Assembly: GCA_945876665.1 (NCBI GenBank)
Contig: CAMCPC010000065.1
Span: 1-6,971, forward strand
Reading direction: 5' to 3'
DNA length: 6,971 bases
Origin: an uncultured Oscillospiraceae bacterium
GTDB taxonomy: Bacteria > Bacillota > Clostridia > UBA1381
Shown here: one piece after another, positions 6,140 through 6,971 of the stretch
Layout: each line of letters opens with the position of its first letter
Numbering within the stretch: position 1 is the stretch's first letter
The notes under the pieces: model-generated
Told to the model about the DNA's origin: nothing
The model's input: only the letters and a program-made list of their open reading frames with translations
The model's database searches: none
Program-made: the position numbers and the translations under genes

Positions 6140-6967
6140 TTAATTATATCCGAAAGATTTAAAGAACTCCCTTGGGGATTTATCCGTAAATTTTTTGAAT
6201 GTCTTATAAAAATTGGAATAGTCTTTAAATCCGCACTCAAAGCAAACAGATGTTATATTATACCCCTCAAATATCATTTGCTTCGCTATAGTAATACGCC
6301 TTGCATTAATATATTCCTTGACAGTCAGTCCGGTGTAGCTTTTGAAAATTCTGCAAAGATGATATTTCGATATGTAGAAATTTTCGCATAAAAATTCAAG
6401 GCTTAAATCATCATTGATATGTTTGTCAATAAATTTTTTTATTTCAATAATTCGTGTGTCATCAAGCGCAACGTCTACCGACGGTTCCGAGTATTCGCGC
6501 AGAGCGGAATTGATTTTCACAATCATCTGAATTATATATGTTTTAATCAATATATCACTCTCAGGCACACGGTTTACGACATATTGTTCAACCATTGTAA
6601 AATATTCGTCCAAACCGTAGCTTTTTACAATGTCGGCAGGGATTCTGTTCATTGTGCCGGGCTGTTTTTGATTAATTAAATATAGTAAGTCAAAATCCAC
6701 ATCCTTCATATATTCGGGTGAAATCTGAATAAAATGCCTTTCATATAAATCATCTGAATGAAAACTTATTGTGTGCATTTCGTCCGGACGGGTGATGAAC
6801 AAATCTCCCGGAGAAGCGGTGTATAGGGTGTTTTCGACTATATAGCTTGCATTTCCGCCCTTGAAGTACAGAAATTCATAGAAATTGTGCAGATGCAGAC
6901 GAAGCTCGGGAGGCTCAGCTTTGTCGTAGCTGTACATGTAATCTTTTTTACGAAATGAAACCTTCAT
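6140..6967 (-). CDS. AraC-family transcriptional regulator with cupin sensor domain
   Basis: A 275-residue DNA-binding regulator of the usual length for the family. The N-terminal part (about 20-75) has the cupin pattern of sugar-sensing AraC proteins: LHLHNFYEFLYFKGGNASYIV, then PGDLFITRPDEMH. The C-terminal 100 residues form the double helix-turn-helix: LSLEFLCENFYISKYHLCRIFKSYTGLTV (helix pair one) and NITSVCFECGFKDYSNFYKTFKK (helix pair two), closing with the family signature TDKSPREF. The ATG at 6967 is a sensible start because the cupin begins shortly after it, but only four bases upstream are visible, so its ribosome site and promoter are outside the window. It converges with the GH3 gene and lies before the 39-residue gene. 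Such regulators usually activate carbohydrate genes; the inducer and targets here are unknown, and control of the GH3 gene is inference only. Confidence 0.92.
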   Translation of the reverse strand: MKVSFRKKDYMYSYDKAEPPELRLHLHNFYEFLYFKGGNASYIVENTLYTASPGDLFITRPDEMHTISFHSDDLYERHFIQISPEYMKDVDFDLLYLINQKQPGTMNRIPADIVKSYGLDEYFTMVEQYVVNRVPESDILIKTYIIQMIVKINSALREYSEPSVDVALDDTRIIEIKKFIDKHINDDLSLEFLCENFYISKYHLCRIFKSYTGLTVKEYINARRITIAKQMIFEGYNITSVCFECGFKDYSNFYKTFKKFTDKSPREFFKSFGYN

Positions 6968-6971
6968 AATG

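Noticed and set aside
6419..6679. Plus-strand open frame of 86 codons
   Set aside because: Opposite the AraC coding sequence, with no domain and no ribosome site.

Overview
The window holds three genes. One very long plus-strand gene fills the left 85% and is cut by the left edge. Two minus-strand genes converge on it from the right. The moderate base composition, the strong AGGAG-type ribosome site, the modular secreted-enzyme architecture (BIG-like, CBM6-like and PT-rich linker segments) and the AraC/cupin regulator together suggest an anaerobic, fibre-degrading Firmicute of the Clostridia, probably from gut or rumen. That assignment is inference; no marker gene is present.

Positions 1-5888 (+): the 3' part of a gene for a giant multidomain glycoside hydrolase family 3 (GH3) enzyme. 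The reading frame is open to the left edge, so the first Met in the window (position 60) is internal and the real start lies outside. In order, the protein carries the GH3 barrel, the GH3 C-terminal domain interrupted by two foreign segments, a Fn3-like domain, a BIG-like domain, a short helical FIVAR-like segment, a second BIG-like domain, a CBM6-like domain, further beta-sandwich modules, a Thr-Pro linker, another CBM-like module, a Cys-containing beta-rich segment and, unexpectedly, a C-terminal rhodanese domain with an intact Cys loop. Residue numbers in this report count the Met at position 60 as residue 1.

Positions 5889-5966: a strong hairpin terminator, U-rich on both strands, sits between the convergent transcripts.

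Positions 5967-6086 (-): a 39-codon gene with an excellent ribosome binding site, encoding a charged peptide ending in GPGGN. Function unknown.

Positions 6140-6967 (-): an AraC-family regulator with an N-terminal cupin-type sensor domain. The small gene follows it by 53 bases, so the two may be co-transcribed. A plausible reading is a carbohydrate-utilisation locus: the AraC protein senses a sugar and may control nearby hydrolase genes, while the GH3 enzyme removes terminal sugars from plant polysaccharide fragments at or outside the cell surface. The most unusual features are the rhodanese domain fused to a putatively exported glycosidase and the doubly interrupted GH3 C-terminal domain.
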